Origin: Hortaea werneckii
Taxonomy: Eukaryota; Ascomycota; Dothideomycetes; Mycosphaerellales; Teratosphaeriaceae
DNA length: 64,000 nucleotides
NCBI GenBank assembly: GCA_037044905.1
Contig: JBAOKB010000020.1
Span: forward strand, 310,001-374,000
Direction: 5' to 3'
The notes below the pieces were generated by a model that searched no databases, was not told the DNA's origin, and worked only from the letters and a program-made list of their open reading frames with translations. The translations under genes were made by a program, and so were the position numbers. This document shows, in pieces, positions 42,709 to 52,135 of this stretch. Each line of letters begins with the position of its first letter. The first letter of the stretch is position 1.

Positions 42709-44268
42709 ATGTATGGCCTCGTCTTTGGAGCGGCAGCTAGTCTGCTCGCGATCACCTGGTTCATCGGCTACCATGTCTATGCGTATTTCAAGGATCCGAA
42801 GGGCCTCAGACGGTTCCCGGGAATGGATCCCCTCGCGCCCTTCACCAATGCGTCCATGATAGTCACAGCATACGGTGGATTCCGGTCGAAACATTTGCTT
42901 GATTTGCACAACAAAGGACAGCCCGTTATCCGCACTGGTCCCAACGCTCTTTCGTATGGCGATCCTCGTGCCATAAAGGATATCTATGGCCACAACACGA
43001 AATGCGTAAAGGACGAGCAGTACGCCATGACTGCTGGCAGCCATTTCCATCTTGCCGACGTTGTGGACAAGCACGAGCATCAGCGTAAGCGCAAGGTGCT
43101 ATCATCTGCTTACGCATTAAAGAATCTTGAAGAATGGGAGTTCAAGGTCGCTGACAAGGCCCAGCGCATGCTTGATCAATTTGACAAGCGCTGCTGTGAC
43201 CACGGCCACGACGAAATTGTCGACTACCGCAAGTTTGCCAACTTCTTCAGTCTTGATGCCATCGCGGATATTGGCCTGAGTAAGCGACTGGGCTTCCTCG
43301 ACAACGCCGACGATCGTTGTCTTTCCATGGCATCTGACGGCTCAACACACTACTGTCAGTACCGTCAGTGTCTGTACGCCAATTCACGGCTGATGTCCGT
43401 CCTGGGCAACACTTATCGCTGGTTCCCTCATCTCTGCAGCCTGTCACGCCACTTCTTCCCCGAGTTTGCCCGTCTTTGGAAGCTGAGTGATAGCTGGGAT
43501 GGCATTCCACCAGCGCTCACCTACGAGCGCCTGCAACGATATCGAAGCGGCGAGAAGCTCGACGACTTCTTCCAGGCCATGATGCACGACAAGAATGGCG
43601 CACCGCATAACCTTGAGTTCGGAGAGATAGCGGCTGAGGTGTCCATCATGATGAATGCTGGCTCAACGACAACAGCTATCGCCATGACGAACACTCTCTA
43701 TCTACTGCTTGCAAACCCCAAGTGCCTTGCCAAGCTTCGGGAAGAGCTTGACGAGACGCTCGATGAAGAAGATGTTGTTGCACCCTATGAAAAGGTCAAG
43801 TACTTGCCTTACCTTCGCGCGTGCCTAGATGAGAGCATGCGCATCTGGCCACCTACCTCACATCCACTCCTCCGCGCAACGCCGCCAGAAGGTTCGAACA
43901 TCCTTGGGGAATACATCCCGGGTAACACCACTGTCGGCATGTCTGCATTCGTTGCGCACCGTAATGCTGAAATCTACCCCGAGCCTGACAAGTATATTCC
44001 GGAGCGTTGGCTGGGAGAAGCTGGAAAGGAGCTAGGTCCATACTTCATTGCCTTTTCCGCCGGTGCTCGTGGCTGCATTGGCAGGAACATCAGTTACCTT
44101 GAGCAGACAGTCACGCTTGCGAGTGTTCTCCACCGGTATGACATTGAGCTGGCGAAGCCTGGGTTTGAGCCGGAGAGGCTGGAGAGCAATAACTTGCACC
44201 CCTCAGAGTTGCCGGTCAGGTTTCGGAAAAGGCAGGCGACGAGTGAGAAGGATTTGATCATGACTTGA
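42709..44268 (+). CDS. Cytochrome P450 monooxygenase (microsomal, possibly benzoate 4-hydroxylase-like)
   Basis: Single exon, 519 residues, with an N-terminal membrane anchor (2-25). P450 hallmarks are present: the I-helix AGSTTTAIAMT, the K-helix ExxR in CLDESMRIW, PERW and the haem-binding loop FSAGARGCIGRN, with Cys456 as the iron ligand. The N-terminal KGLRRFPGMDPLAPFT and the HEHQRKRKVLSSAYALK segment resemble fungal P450s often compared with CYP53 benzoate 4-monooxygenase, but the subfamily and substrate cannot be fixed by eye. A reductase gene starts 997 bp away on the other strand, a plausible electron donor. No secondary-metabolite backbone gene lies next to it. Confidence 0.88.
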   Translation: MYGLVFGAAASLLAITWFIGYHVYAYFKDPKGLRRFPGMDPLAPFTNASMIVTAYGGFRSKHLLDLHNKGQPVIRTGPNALSYGDPRAIKDIYGHNTKCVKDEQYAMTAGSHFHLADVVDKHEHQRKRKVLSSAYALKNLEEWEFKVADKAQRMLDQFDKRCCDHGHDEIVDYRKFANFFSLDAIADIGLSKRLGFLDNADDRCLSMASDGSTHYCQYRQCLYANSRLMSVLGNTYRWFPHLCSLSRHFFPEFARLWKLSDSWDGIPPALTYERLQRYRSGEKLDDFFQAMMHDKNGAPHNLEFGEIAAEVSIMMNAGSTTTAIAMTNTLYLLLANPKCLAKLREELDETLDEEDVVAPYEKVKYLPYLRACLDESMRIWPPTSHPLLRATPPEGSNILGEYIPGNTTVGMSAFVAHRNAEIYPEPDKYIPERWLGEAGKELGPYFIAFSAGARGCIGRNISYLEQTVTLASVLHRYDIELAKPGFEPERLESNNLHPSELPVRFRKRQATSEKDLIMT

Positions 44269-45760
44269 GCAACGATGGAGATTCGTTTTGTATCTAGCCA
44301 CATGATGCCTGATCTTGATGATTTTGACGTAGAGTAGCTGTCCTAAGTTCAGCTTAGATTTGTGCAGAATGTATCCTGTTGCATGGTCAACGGCTTGGCG
44401 CTTGATTCGTCGGATCACGTTTCCTGGATGGCTCCTGTGACATCATACCATGGCTCCCTCAAATACCTTCTGAATCTCAAGCTTTGGACAGATGAGATAC
44501 TGTCAAGCAACGGTTATTCATTTCACCAATCAGCCGTATTCGTCTGCCCGGCTCTGCGTTTTCATCCCACGATCATTGGCGTGCTCGACCGTCTGCACCA
44601 TGCCATTCGCTTTTGTACGCTTGTCAACGTAGCTTGCATGTGATTTACCACGGTTTTCTAATGTGTTCTTTTCATCAAGGAGATTACATCGGTCGGCTTC
44701 CAAGACAAGCCTTACAATCCGCTTTTCCGGGCAGCTTTATCCATTGCAATCCTACTCATGGCCTGTCATCACTGGGATTCAGGCCAGCTACCCAGCCTGA
44801 AACATTTAATGGCCCCTATCTTCTTTGCTTGCTATGTGCTTGTCCCCGACTATTACGTGGAGGGTCATCTTGAGGTGCCAATGCCAGGAGGTCTTCCGAA
44901 CTTCAGATTGGGGCACCGGCCACCGATCATTCTGTAAACTGCTAATGTCGGAAAAATGAGCCGGAAGACATGACTTCCGCCATATTTGTCTAATAATGGC
45001 GTTGAATGCTATATTTGCTTGCGGTCTCAATTGCTTTTGACCACAGACTTCGGTGCTTGACAAGGATTGGACCAAGACCGCACAGTGCCTGCTGGTAATT
45101 GAAGTCAGGACATGAGACGAAGGGAAGCAAAGTCAGCAGCAGTACGGTGGCTTCCAACTATCCTTGCGTCCGCGCCTACGCTTCAGACGTCTGCGACGTT
45201 ATACTCCTCGTGCGCCAAAGATTAGGCACGGTTTATTTGGAACGATTGCGAACTTTCCTGGGGTATTACAAGCACGAAGATACCCTGTGGCTAAGATTGA
45301 GTTTGCTGTGGAATGGTTCGAGAGTATAGGCACTTTGGCAACCCATGTGTAGACATCAATGCAATCAGGTCTGGTGGTTCAAGCTGGCGGCAAATATCGA
45401 GCGAGCTAAGTCAGTCAGAGCCATCGCAGCAGGTCCATCAACATCGGCAGAACACCAAGTTTTGATAGCCAATTAGGTGGAAGATAGAATGTGGCTTTAC
45501 ATTCCATCTCCCGGGACAAATCACTTCGATGCTCTCAAAATAATTTGAATTACTGTTCCTGCTGGTGTTTAGAGTCTCGCCATGCGCTCGCAAAGCGTGA
45601 AGTTGAGGTTCGTGCTAGCGTCTTGGCACCGCCCACGTCGGACCAAACTTTTCGCAAGCGCCGACGACGACATCGCGGATTCTGGTTTGACGAACGGCCA
45701 CTCGCGACACCAGCGACACGACAACGACGACCCCGAGCACCTTCGCCGAAAACCGCCAAA
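44269..45760. other. 1.5-kb intergenic stretch, no gene supported
   Basis: Small frames on both strands without resemblance to any family. The last part (from about 45500) should be the RPL37 promoter and leader. Confidence 0.5.
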
Positions 45761-46256
45761 ATGAGTACGAATGCACCACGAGATGGATATATAGCAGAAA
45801 AGAGCGTGGAAGGCTAACGGTCATACAGCGAAGGGTACCTCCAGCTTTGGCAAGCGCCACAACAAGACGCACGTTCTGTGCAGACGCTGCGGTATGTTTG
45901 CAGGAGATATTGAGAGTATGCATTGGTGGGGAATTGTGTGTGCTGACGGGATATTGCAGGCTCTCGCTCTCTGCACGTCCAGAAGAAGACTTGCGCCAAC
46001 TGCGGATACCCAAGCGCCAGCGTTAGGAGGTGTACGTCTTTTCTCCCTGCCGAGTGACACCATGTCACACTGCTCTACACTGCACCTTTGACGGAGGAAC
46101 TAACGATGCACAGTCAACTGGGGCGCTAAGGCCAAGAGAAGAAAGACCACTGGCTCTGGCCGCATGCGGACGCTGAAGGGTGTCCCCCGCAAGTTCAAGA
46201 ACGGCTTCCAGGTCGGCACACCGAAGGGCGCGAAGGGTCCGGCGAACCAGGCATAA
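45761..46256 (+). CDS. RPL37: 60S ribosomal protein L37 (eL37)
   Basis: Four exons, 45761-45764, 45829-45891, 45960-46031 and 46114-46256, give 93 residues; introns are 64, 68 and 82 bp with GTACGA, GTATGT and GTACGT donors. The first exon is only ATG-A. The product reads M-T-K-G-T-S-S-F-G-K-R-H-N-K-T-H, then the zinc-binding Cys pairs CRRCG and CANCG, then VRRFNWGAKAKRRK and a C-terminal KGAKGPANQA, which is eL37 throughout and of full length. It is a basic zinc-ribbon protein of the large ribosomal subunit. No continuous reading frame shows this gene, so it is easily missed. Confidence 0.95.
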
Positions 46257-46604
46257 ACGACGGGTGTGAGATGGAAGTAGGCTGGAGCAAGATATGAAGC
46301 GCGGATGTGCACGTTACGGCTGGAGTTACGGACGGCTTGGCTGCGATTCCGCCTTATCAGCGAAAGGTGAGAATAGCGGATGTGCTAAGTAGCTACATTC
46401 GAGGATAGCGAAAGGCGAATGACATACCTTGCGAACGCCATACTACGACGAAGGCAAAAAAGTCACAACACGAATCTGAACCTTTGTGTCTCAACCCGAA
46501 GATGTCCTTGATAATTTTCGACTACCTATTAGCCCAGGAGTTTGTACACGCGAGATAGCTAACAGCCATAGTCATCCACTCCGAGCAACATCGCTTAACG
46601 TCGC
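46257..46604. other. Convergent 3' spacer
   Basis: Between RPL37 (+) and the esterase (-). No gene seen. Confidence 0.5.
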
Positions 46605-47975
46605 CTACACGAATTGGCTCACCCCGTGGCTATATTTCTCGAAGATATCCAGGGGGAACGCTCTTGCCATCGCATGGTACCCGGCCTCATTCAGATGCAG
46701 GAAATCTCCAAAGTTGTAGCGAGGAGCCAATCTTTCAGGATTCTCTGGATCCCTCACAATCGCATCGAAATCGATGACTGCATCAAACCTACCACTGCTT
46801 CGAATCCAATCATTCACCCGCCTTCTCGTGGCCAAGCGTTCGGGCGTCGCGTAGCTCTGGATAGTCGTGTTTGGAGCTTCGAAAGGCGTAATGGTGGCAC
46901 CAAAGAGCGGGATGCCTTTGGCATGTGAACGCGTGATGAGTTGTTCGTATGCCTGGATGATGCGGTCTCCTGTAAGCGTCTGGTTGTATGTCGTGTTATC
47001 GGCAACACCGATGTCATTAACGCCCTCGAAGATCATCGCATATTTCACGCCAGACTGCGCAATCACATCTCTGTCAAAGCGAGCCAGAACGTTCGGACCA
47101 TTGCCGTCACGAAGGATCCTGTTGGCGCCTGCAGCCTGGTTGGCCACTGAAATATCCTTGGTAGGACCGAAGTTGTGCATGCGGGTGAACAAGTAATCTG
47201 TCCATCGCCCGTTACCGTTGTTCCAGGATCCGCGTCCGTCCGTGATACTGTCTCCAAGTACGACAAATGTGGAATCTTGAGGGGGTGACCAGGCCTCGAT
47301 GCCTGAGATGAAGTACCAGTGGAATGTCGTGTTCACACTTGGGTCCGTGAGATTGGCCGCCTCAGTGAAGTCACCGCGGCTCATCCAGATTTGTGTGCGT
47401 GATCCGGGGTGAGAGGTAACGTAGTTGCTTGCTTGTCCGTCGGCTAAGTACATGTTCACACTGAGGACCTGCGAAGTGTTGACTGGGAAAGCAATTGGGT
47501 CAGAGACTGCTTGTGCGCCTGCGGGAATGATGATCGATTCATTGCCCGAGAAGGTCAGAGAGTGGATAGTTGAAGTGTCAATGCCAGAGGAGCCGGTCAA
47601 GTTTTGTCCCATCTCTGCCTTCGGGAGTGCGATGTTGACCTTCGTGACCGGAAGCTCGTTGAGACCGAATGCATTGGAAAGGCGAAGGCGGATTTGGTCA
47701 GCGCCTAGTGTAATTTTGAGCGTCTGCCGAATGGTAGAGTTGTAGAACACAAGGTCCGTCTCGTTGAAGGGCCCGGGTGGTAGGTTGTAGAACTCTGTCA
47801 GCTGTGGCATGCTCACCCAGGTGTCAACCCAATGTCCCCAGCGCGGATTGGGTTCGAGATCGGTGACATTGCCATATGTAGCCGGCGGCCCACCCCATTG
47901 TGGTGGCGAGAAAGGCGATGCTAGAGCACCAAAAGCAAAGGGCAATGCCGATACAATAGATTGGGAGAACCTCAT
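46605..47975 (-). CDS. Secreted SGNH/GDSL-type esterase
   Basis: Single exon, 456 residues with a signal peptide (1-19). About 190 residues of beta-rich N-terminal domain with many N-x-T/S sites precede the catalytic SGNH domain. Its blocks are VVLGDSITDG (Ser243 nucleophile), NQAAGANR (Gly block), FEGVNDIG (Asn block) and DFLHLNEAGY (Asp424 and His427). The order fits a secreted carbohydrate esterase or lipase-like enzyme of the two-domain fungal type. It probably removes acyl groups from plant or wall polysaccharides, but substrate is inferred only from the family. All catalytic residues are intact. Confidence 0.85.
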   Translation of the reverse strand: MRFSQSIVSALPFAFGALASPFSPPQWGGPPATYGNVTDLEPNPRWGHWVDTWVSMPQLTEFYNLPPGPFNETDLVFYNSTIRQTLKITLGADQIRLRLSNAFGLNELPVTKVNIALPKAEMGQNLTGSSGIDTSTIHSLTFSGNESIIIPAGAQAVSDPIAFPVNTSQVLSVNMYLADGQASNYVTSHPGSRTQIWMSRGDFTEAANLTDPSVNTTFHWYFISGIEAWSPPQDSTFVVLGDSITDGRGSWNNGNGRWTDYLFTRMHNFGPTKDISVANQAAGANRILRDGNGPNVLARFDRDVIAQSGVKYAMIFEGVNDIGVADNTTYNQTLTGDRIIQAYEQLITRSHAKGIPLFGATITPFEAPNTTIQSYATPERLATRRRVNDWIRSSGRFDAVIDFDAIVRDPENPERLAPRYNFGDFLHLNEAGYHAMARAFPLDIFEKYSHGVSQFV

Positions 47976-48582
47976 GTTGCCGATCTTGTTGGCGAAAACA
48001 GAGTAAGGACCTACCTCTTCTGCAGGTACATCTGTCGACAGATTTATATACGATCAACGCAACCAAGATTCCATGCATTTTTTTCCGTTTACAACGTGGA
48101 GTGCAGATAGAGCTGCATGCCGAGAGGGGTACCTGGGGGCAATGGGAGACATTAACTCTCGCGGCTAAATGCACCCGGGTGGGCGGCTTGTGGAGAGACC
48201 TCAATTATATCAACCGAGACACGAGGAGATTCGGCGACTGACAAGATGCCCGAAGCCGTCACTGTGCTGCGCGTGGCGGTGCGAAGAGACACAAAGCCTA
48301 TTACGAGCGAAGCGTCGGTGAGGAAGAAAGTCGTCTTTGTTGTGTTGAAGCTGCCTGAAGTCTGATACCACGACTTCTGCTGATGCCAAAAGTGGTGGAC
48401 TCTCACGTCACGTCGCCAGCATGATTGTCCCTGATCCAATGCTTCTATATCGCTCACGCGTTGTGGTATAATCGTGTTCGGCTGCTGTCGACCCGGCATG
48501 TGAACAGTAGCACTCGGCCAGCCGGTCTGGCTTATTTGAATATCATACTCCCTCTGACTTTGAACCGGCAATTGCTCGAACA
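47976..48582. other. Divergent spacer between esterase and AVO1
   Basis: Contains both promoters. No gene seen. Confidence 0.5.
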
Positions 48583-51177
48583 ATGTCGTTGTTGCTGAAC
48601 GAGGAGTTCACACTCTACCGCCTAAGACTTGGATACCTGAATCAAATTCACGACGGGGTCGGTGAACGTTTAATCAACCTCAACACCAGTGTATTGAATG
48701 AGCCTGCTTTCCGTGCAGCAGGATGGGCACCAGACACCGCCGCGATTCAGCGGTGTTACAGTCCTCCCATCCCCACAACAGGAGCGGCGGACTACTTCAA
48801 TCGGCCGACGCGTACAAGAGGTGGGGGCACAGGGCTTGTCGATAGCCCGAAGGAAACCTATGGGGGGATCATCAGTGGTCAGAGAGGATCAGAGGACACC
48901 CTGGGACCCAGTGCTTTGACAGAGAAGGAGAGAAGAAGGAGGAAGCAGGGGCACCGGGATGAAGAAGACGACAGTTCAGATCTAAGCGATGATAGCGAAG
49001 ATGATGAGGCTCCAATACAGAGCGTCAAGTTTGCCAAGATGCCCCAACGAAAACGGTCCACTACCAGTCCTGCACGTAAACCACCCGAGACACTCAAGAA
49101 TGATGGTGAGCCGGGACCAGAGGTGAAAGTCATCAGTCCGAGCTTCAGACCTCGCACAAGTAGTCTTGGTCCAACCGAGGCAGCCAACGCAGCTAACGTG
49201 GAGAAGAACGCTGCATCCGGTACGCAGCATCAGCCAACGGGGAGACCGAGGCGGGACACCACGACCAGTAGCGAGATGAGCTCAGACAATGAAGGACTGG
49301 CACCTCCGTCTGCTTTCAAGAGGAGGCTGCCAAACAGACCGCCCAGATCTGCCATGTTGGCAGAAAAGATTGCGGAAGAAGGTCCGGATGACAGCGATTT
49401 GGAAGAATACGAGGACGAAGGAGAGGTTGCGGAGGCAAGTGATCTGAGCGATGAGTTCGAGAATGACGATGTCACACCCGCCTCGCCTGAGTTGCCTGTA
49501 GTGGGCACAGCAGAAGCATCAGAAGAAGCCAAACCACCGCCGTCAATGCCTCCGGCCATTTCCGCATCCCAGACCTCACCCAAGAAGTCCATTAAAGAGG
49601 ACCTTCCAAAGCTACCCAAACTGCCTTCGCAGAGACCAATATCAATGATGCCGGGTGCAAGTCTTTTGTCCATGGCTCTCCGAGGACAAGGCGGTGCAGA
49701 AAGTGGTAAGCCATATCAAAAGTATGCTGAACTTTCTGGTAAAGGTGAAGCACAGCCTCTTTGGATCAAGATTTATGCGCCCTTTTCCAAAGACCCTGAG
49801 GAGCCTCTTCAGGTGCCTTTGCGAAGATCAAAGGATGCGGACGGTGCTGTGCCCACTGTCAATGAGCTCATTGGACTCGCATTGCTTCGATACGATGAGG
49901 AGGACTACGAACCAACATTGGCAGGAAAGGACGTCCGAGTCGAGGCTTGGGAGCTGAGAATGGTAGAGGATGGTGAAGTTGACATGGATTTCCCTGCGCT
50001 TGCTCGGACAAGGCCAGTGACAGACTTCACATCTAATAACAATCGCCCGCCACAACGCAGAATGCGAGACAAGCCTTGGGATGAATTTGGTCTGGTGCGC
50101 GCTGAAACCTCAACAGAAGAAGACGAGGATGAACCAACACCGGCCAATACGACGAACGATGGGGACAGGCCAAAGCCAGTTCCCTCTCAAAGTGCTACCT
50201 CGGTAGTGACGACAAATCCATCGCAACCACCCGCTGCACCAAGCTTCATTCCGAATCGCAACCCGATCACTGGTCCGTCATTTGCCCTGAACCCTGCGAT
50301 GCGCAAAGATTCGACCAATTTACTCGACGCACCTCAAACACAGGCATCGACTTCAACACCGCGCATGGGAGCTGCCAAGACGGTTACCATACATTTTACA
50401 GACCCTCAGTCCTTCCAAACACGTCGAACTGCCATCCCAACGACAGCGGACACGTATATAGCGGAGCTTTTCGATATTTCATGCGCCCGTCTTGGCCTCG
50501 ACAAAGCTCTTTACGTCTTTAAAGTGCGAGGGACCCAGACCGTTGCGCCATCTGATCGAACGGTCGAAGCACTAGGCACCAAGCTCGATCTTGACATTGT
50601 CCGACGCCGCTTCGGCGCAGTCGGCGACTTTGGTCTTGGACTGTCCAGCTCGCCGGGCTCGAGCACGCCGAATGCGCCTTTGGAGCTGGTTCCCAACACA
50701 CCACCTACGGCAAAAGAAGCCAAGAGCAGGCGCAAGGGCTTCGGTGTGCTACATCCGCTGGCAGCGCAACAGAAGAGCGAACTCAATACCACAGCGACAA
50801 GCCTTCTCGACCTGACCGGTGCTGCACAGATCGGAAGACGATATAATGTCCAGCGCAAGCTACCTCTGTCGTTCTCTGGTTCGCATCCTCGAACTCTAGT
50901 TGTGACACCAGAATATTTGCAGATCTTACCAGCCCCCGCTGAAGGCGATCCCTCGGGAGTGCCTACGCATGGGAAGGTCACCAATGTGCCTATGAGCAGC
51001 ATTGTAGGCGTGAAAGTTTCACGAAAACACCCTAAGATGTTACGGGTACTGGTGTGGCGGGAGAAGGAGACGAAGCGGTATGATTTTGAGTGCTCCAACT
51101 ACACCGAGGCGGAGAGTATCATGGGAGATATCAAGGTCGGGGTTGGCGAGTACGGCGTAGGGCAGGGAGAGGATTAA
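48583..51177 (+). CDS. AVO1: TORC2 subunit AVO1/SIN1
   Basis: Single exon, 864 residues. The N-terminal block LLNEEFTLYRLRLGYL and INLNTSVLNEPAFRAAGW is typical of fungal SIN1. A long acidic/Ser-rich disordered region follows. The CRIM domain lies at about 375-510 (PYQKYAELSGKG, PTVNELIGLALLRYDEED, EAWELRMVEDGEVDMDFPAL), a Ras-binding-like domain at about 596-680 (KTVTIHFTDPQSF, ALYVFKVRG), and a PH domain at about 755-860 (KLPLSFSGSHPRTLVVTPEYLQ, VKVSRKHPKMLRVLVWR). The CRIM domain recruits AGC kinases to TOR complex 2 and the PH domain binds the plasma membrane. Length and domain order are complete. Confidence 0.92.
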   Translation: MSLLLNEEFTLYRLRLGYLNQIHDGVGERLINLNTSVLNEPAFRAAGWAPDTAAIQRCYSPPIPTTGAADYFNRPTRTRGGGTGLVDSPKETYGGIISGQRGSEDTLGPSALTEKERRRRKQGHRDEEDDSSDLSDDSEDDEAPIQSVKFAKMPQRKRSTTSPARKPPETLKNDGEPGPEVKVISPSFRPRTSSLGPTEAANAANVEKNAASGTQHQPTGRPRRDTTTSSEMSSDNEGLAPPSAFKRRLPNRPPRSAMLAEKIAEEGPDDSDLEEYEDEGEVAEASDLSDEFENDDVTPASPELPVVGTAEASEEAKPPPSMPPAISASQTSPKKSIKEDLPKLPKLPSQRPISMMPGASLLSMALRGQGGAESGKPYQKYAELSGKGEAQPLWIKIYAPFSKDPEEPLQVPLRRSKDADGAVPTVNELIGLALLRYDEEDYEPTLAGKDVRVEAWELRMVEDGEVDMDFPALARTRPVTDFTSNNNRPPQRRMRDKPWDEFGLVRAETSTEEDEDEPTPANTTNDGDRPKPVPSQSATSVVTTNPSQPPAAPSFIPNRNPITGPSFALNPAMRKDSTNLLDAPQTQASTSTPRMGAAKTVTIHFTDPQSFQTRRTAIPTTADTYIAELFDISCARLGLDKALYVFKVRGTQTVAPSDRTVEALGTKLDLDIVRRRFGAVGDFGLGLSSSPGSSTPNAPLELVPNTPPTAKEAKSRRKGFGVLHPLAAQQKSELNTTATSLLDLTGAAQIGRRYNVQRKLPLSFSGSHPRTLVVTPEYLQILPAPAEGDPSGVPTHGKVTNVPMSSIVGVKVSRKHPKMLRVLVWREKETKRYDFECSNYTEAESIMGDIKVGVGEYGVGQGED

Positions 51178-52135
51178 GTGTTTTCTTGACGTGTGACGAC
51201 GTGGTACCACCGAAAGAGTCTTTGTTATGATACCCAGGAACTTTTTATGGAGAAATGAAATGTTGTTCCCTTTGGCCTCTGTCCTCTAGCATCTTCCGAG
51301 TCTTATGCCTTGCACGAGGTTGTCGTTCTCCTAGTCAGATTTCGTAGTAGAAAGAGAAACAAGAGAAGGGGAAAGCCACAGGGTTGGAATCTCAGCTTGT
51401 TATATGTACATTACGATTACCCTATTGACACAGGCTCTAATTGTCAGCCTCAATTCAATCCAGCGTGGCTCTTGAGATACGTGAACCAAATTTTCCCTGT
51501 TATGTCAAATTATTAGTCGTAAACAGACAAACAGATAAACAAGCAGCTTGGGTGTCCACATCAACATGCTTCCCAGCCTGCAACCTGCATCACCACTCAC
51601 AACGCAACGAGGGAACCTGACTCGATCCTCGCCCCAAATAATACCATCTCAGCCCACCATTTTCTCACTCTAGCCCAGATATAAAAAAAAAGACGAGAAA
51701 CGATACATCGACACTGTGCCTTGAAGGTATACGTACAATAATGAGTAAAAATCGTTCAAATGTAATGTGTACAGTAAAAGACCCAATAGGGCGAAAAGAG
51801 GGAAAGGAAAGGGAGGCAGGCAGAGAAAACGGTACGCCAGAGAAGGAAGGTCGTTTGCTCGACGACAGAACATGCCTCCCCCTCCTTGCTTCCTCTTTCA
51901 TTTTCTCCCAGTCTCCGCATTCAAAGCCTGAGGATAAGCGCCCAAAGCCGTCTTCATGATTTTTTGGTAAGCATTTCTGTTCCCGTCCCTCTTCTTCAGG
52001 CCTTTTCCTTGAGGGACATACAGTCGGCTAAGTCGTGGTGAAATATGTATTTCCGTGATGAGATTAAGGACGAGGATGGTGATAATGATGAGTAGGTAGG
52101 AATAGTAGTATTATGTTTTCGTTCTAAAAGACAGC
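51178..52135. other. Convergent 3' spacer of about 1 kb
   Basis: Between AVO1 (+) and UBP3 (-) ends; no credible gene on either strand. Confidence 0.5.

Noticed and set aside
44269..45760. Search for tRNA genes or transposon remnants in the larger spacers
   Set aside because: No cloverleaf with proper A and B boxes and no terminal repeats or transposase/reverse-transcriptase pieces were found by eye; a tRNAscan and repeat search would be decisive.
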